From: JBMNGW01 sp050950025
Lineage (GTDB): Bacteria > Spirochaetota > Spirochaetia > Sphaerochaetales > Sphaerochaetaceae
Direction of reading: 5' to 3'
Assembly (NCBI GenBank): GCA_050950025.1
Contig: JBMNGW010000001.1
Coordinates: 1 to 64,000 of the forward strand
Length of the DNA stretch: 64,000 bases
Part shown: piece after piece, positions 61,171-64,000 of the stretch
Position numbering within the stretch: the stretch's first letter is position 1
Layout: each line of letters begins with the position of its first letter
The notes under the pieces: model-generated
Seen by the model: the letters and a program-made list of their open reading frames with translations, nothing else
Told to the model about the DNA's origin: nothing
Databases searched by the model: none
Program-made: the position numbers and the translations under genes

Positions 61171-64000
61171 TTACATCTCCACTTTTCCCAGCAAATAGCT
61201 GTGGTTCAAAATAACTTCCCCAATGAGAGCCCTCAGCTGGGGCTCTTTTATGGAGAGCATTTGAGCATTGGTATCAATTGGGTGCTGCTCTACTAAAGAG
61301 CCAAGGCGGAGTACTATATGTGTTGCAAGAACAAAGAATCCATTGTTCTTTGAAGAATCAAAATCTTCTTTAGTGCTAAACAGTGTAAGCTTGTTGCGAT
61401 ACGGAGAGCCAAGATAGGGACAAAAGGTGGTACAATTGCCGCACTCATTGCACAAAGCATCCAAGTGGATAATTTGGAAAGGGTTGTCAAATAAATCGCT
61501 GTATCGACGCACATCGATGGCAACATTGGCACGGTTGGGGCACACCTCAACGCATTTATCACATATATAGTTACACTGCAAACAGCGGGAGGCTTCTTGT
61601 TGCCCAAAAGCATCAATTCCATCAGCAGGTGACAACGGTAGCAGTAATTTTCCCCGTTTGGCACGAATGGCTGAGAAAAAAGTCTCCTTTTCTTCAGTCG
61701 TTTGCCAAAGCAGTTGCCGCCACTCGCTATCATGCAAAGCTGTTTGTACCGCTTCAAAGGCGCTGGCAATGCACAAAGCGATACTAGAGGGACCTGTTGC
61801 CGCATCACCAATAAGATACACTCCTTTCTTATTTTTAATGCCAAGGCTCTTTAGATGATCAGAATCGACTTGCTCCCCTATGGCGCTAATAAGCGTGTCG
61901 ATTGTAAACGTTGTCGTTTGACCAGTGGGGATGGGCCGAGGTCGATTCGATGCATCAGCTTCTCCAAGTCTCATAATCTGACACTCAAGATTCCCCTGAT
62001 TATCAAGAGCGTGGGGATTGGTCAAAAAATGAAACTGGACCCCTTCTTCAAGGGCATGTTTCACCTCTTCTTTATCAGCCGGCATCTGAGAAGCCCCTCT
62101 GCGATACAATAGATGGACCTCTTTGACCCCTCTCACGCGCAAAGCTGCCCGGGCGCTGTCAATGGCGGTGTTCCCCCCACCAACAACGGCTACTGTATCT
62201 CCTAGTCTTAGATTCAAAGGATCTTGGCGAAACGATGCAAGAAATTCCAAAGAGCTGTGCACGCGCTCAGTGGGTCCAGCTAGGGCTAAATGGTTGCTTT
62301 TTTCTGCACCTATGGCATAAAACAGGAAAGAAAATCCCAAAGCTTGCAGTTTCTCAACTTCAACCTCTTGGGCATTAAACACAAACTGTACGCCATGCAT
62401 CGCAATAAAATCGATGTCGGCCTGCAGTGCTTCAGAGGGGAAGCGGAAACCGGGAATAATCCGTTTGGCAATTCCTCCCGCATCTTGTTCTTTTTCAAAA
62501 ACGGTAACATCTATTTGGTTGCGGGCTAAAAAGTAAGCAGCTGCCAATCCAGCAGGACCAGAGCCTATAACAGCAGCTTTCACTGCGCTTTTAGTGGGTT
62601 TCTCCCATGTTTTTACATACTCGGCAAATCCCATTTCAGCCGCAATTTTTTTCATCTCTCTAATATGAACGGTCCCCTCGTAATCTAAGCGGGTGCAGTG
62701 GTACTGACATTGATGATCACAGATATACCCAGTTAAATGAGGCAAAGGATTCTCTTGGTAAATCAATTCCAAAGCTTCGCTATAGCGCCCTTGTCCCACC
62801 AAGTAAATGTAATCGGGAATATTTTGGTGAATCGGACAAGCAACAACACACGGAGCTATATAGCAGTCAATCAAAGGTAGCTCTGAGGGGACACTCACCG
62901 TCTCTTCCCCTCTGAATGCTTTGGTGTACAAACCTGAAGTACGACTTTTTTGGGCCAATTCAGTTAGTTTTTGCACATCAATACCCTCAGGAGCAACGAC
63001 GTGTGCCAATTGCCTAGCCATCTGGGCCAATCGCACATATCCTCCCGGTTTAAGGACATCGGTGGCAACAGTGATGGGCCTGATACCCGTTTCAAAGACC
63101 TCTTTTATGTTCAGCTCGTTAATACCGCCACTGTAGCTGATGTTAATCGCCCCGCCAAAATCTGCAGCCAGCTTTTGGGCCAATGTCAAACTTATGGGAA
63201 ACAGAGCTCTTCCTGACATGTATATTTCTTCTGCGTTAAGAAATCCCAAGGTATTGGTAGTCCCTAATGTGTTGGTTAGCTTCACGCCAAATGTTTTGCC
63301 TTTTTGGATGGCTTGTAATTGCAACCTTTTGAGCATCGGTACAGCATCTTGGTAGTGCAAATCGTTTGCAAAGGAGGCTGCTTTTAAGCTGATATAGCCA
63401 TATCCTTGAGTAGTGAGCATGGTGGTGATTGCTTGTTGGCCCAACAAAGTTGGATTAAGTTTGACTACGGTATCTAAGGCTCTTTCCGTAAGCATATAGG
63501 AACAGATGGCCTCAATTTCATCAGGCGGACAGCCATGCATCGTGCTGATGGTCACCGAACGACAGATATGGGGACGTATGGTGTTAACGAGGTGTTTAAG
63601 ATGGTGGAGCCTCCCCTTCCACACGGTGCGATCCAAAAAGAACCCTTTTGGTTGCCACAACGCTAAGGTCTTTAGGCAACTGGTTAAACATGACAGTTGT
63701 TGAGCAATCTTGCAGCGAGGTGATAAATTGCTGCATTTTGGGACTTTGAATCCCTTTTAAATCGTAGCCAACGCTCATATTAAACAAAAAGGAGAAGGTA
63801 GAGGGGACTGTATCAAGCAAAAAGGTTTCAAGCACATGTAGTGCGACCCACGCTTTAATATATTCATCCAAAGCTTTAGGCAAAGTAAATTCGCTGGACC
63901 ACTCACTATTGTAGCCTTCATCTCGAGCATCAATGCACGGTTTCTCTATTTCTAGCTCATCGAGTATCTGCACCGTCTTCAATTCCATAAAGCGGGCACC
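61171..64000 (-). pseudogene. ygfK: YgfK, putative selenate reductase / flavin oxidoreductase subunit, frameshifted and cut by the window edge
   Basis: The C-terminal ~943 codons of a ~1030-residue protein; the N-terminus lies beyond 64000. Its order is a dihydropyrimidine-dehydrogenase-like region (STMHGCPPDEIE, KLTNTLG, YSGGINEL), a Cys-rich GltD-type linker (CPIHQNIPDYI, ICDHQCQYHC), an FAD/NAD module (GSGPAGLAAAY, VVGGGNTAID) and two ferredoxin-type blocks (CLQCNYICDKCVEVCP and CNECGNCTTFCP). The frame breaks at 63635-63639 (T5 for T4 on the coding strand). The predicted role is electron transfer for the selenium-dependent hydroxylase system. Confidence 0.85.

Overview
The window looks like chromosomal DNA from an anaerobic, diderm spirochaete (Treponema/Sphaerochaeta-like). 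This is inferred from gene content, not from a marker gene. The pointers are a long PPi-dependent phosphofructokinase, a 444-residue acetate kinase, a short cytidylate kinase / omega-like protein / miaA string, a small zinc-ribbon protein, FadL-like outer-membrane proteins and several signal-peptide proteins of unknown family. Genes are tightly packed with many 1-28 bp overlaps. No gap without a gene exceeds 300 bases. I saw no rRNA, tRNA or CRISPR array.

Layout. 0-13 kb: murB, a beta-rich exported protein, ackA, then a long minus-strand run (cytidylate-kinase-like, DUF1846, DJ-1, DAHP synthase, acyl-CoA synthetase, YycJ-like hydrolase, ArsC-like), asnS, a LuxR-type regulator and yaiI. 13-18 kb: an IS1634-type insertion sequence (13970-16029) inside a pfp locus. 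It is flanked by an almost perfect ~904-bp direct repeat (13067-13969 and 16030-16933), so a truncated pfp copy lies upstream and a complete one downstream. 18-32 kb: Fe-ADH, yhbY, a second acyl-CoA synthetase, folC, rqcH, an unknown membrane protein, miaA, omega-like, cmk, yicC, murC, a zinc-ribbon protein, an outer-membrane protein and a Dam-like methyltransferase. 32-40 kb: murE-ddl-dinB-(broken trmL)-proC-serS-pncB. 40-44 kb: proA-proB-glycosyltransferase-like-amidase. 44-47 kb: a FecCD-type ABC importer.

47-64 kb is a purine island: an AzgA-type permease, adenine deaminase, YgeW, a Na/Pi symporter, then (minus strand) XdhD, YgfM, an 8-oxoguanine-deaminase-like amidohydrolase, YgeY, SsnA and YgfK, which runs off the right edge. 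YgeW, YgeY, SsnA, YgfK and XdhD are the set known to travel with selenium-dependent molybdenum hydroxylases, so the likely theme is purine uptake, deamination and oxidation. Four of these genes are broken by single-base indels (six in about 10.5 kb). The only other frame breaks are two in trmL and one in the truncated pfp copy.

Most noteworthy: the IS with its very long target duplication that left an intact pfp; the XdhD [2Fe-2S]-like domain that keeps the fold's sequence pattern but has lost all eight cluster cysteines; the clustering of frame breaks in the purine/selenium genes; and three genes (murB, the DAHP synthase gene, folC) whose best promoter candidates place the transcript start at or just before the start codon.
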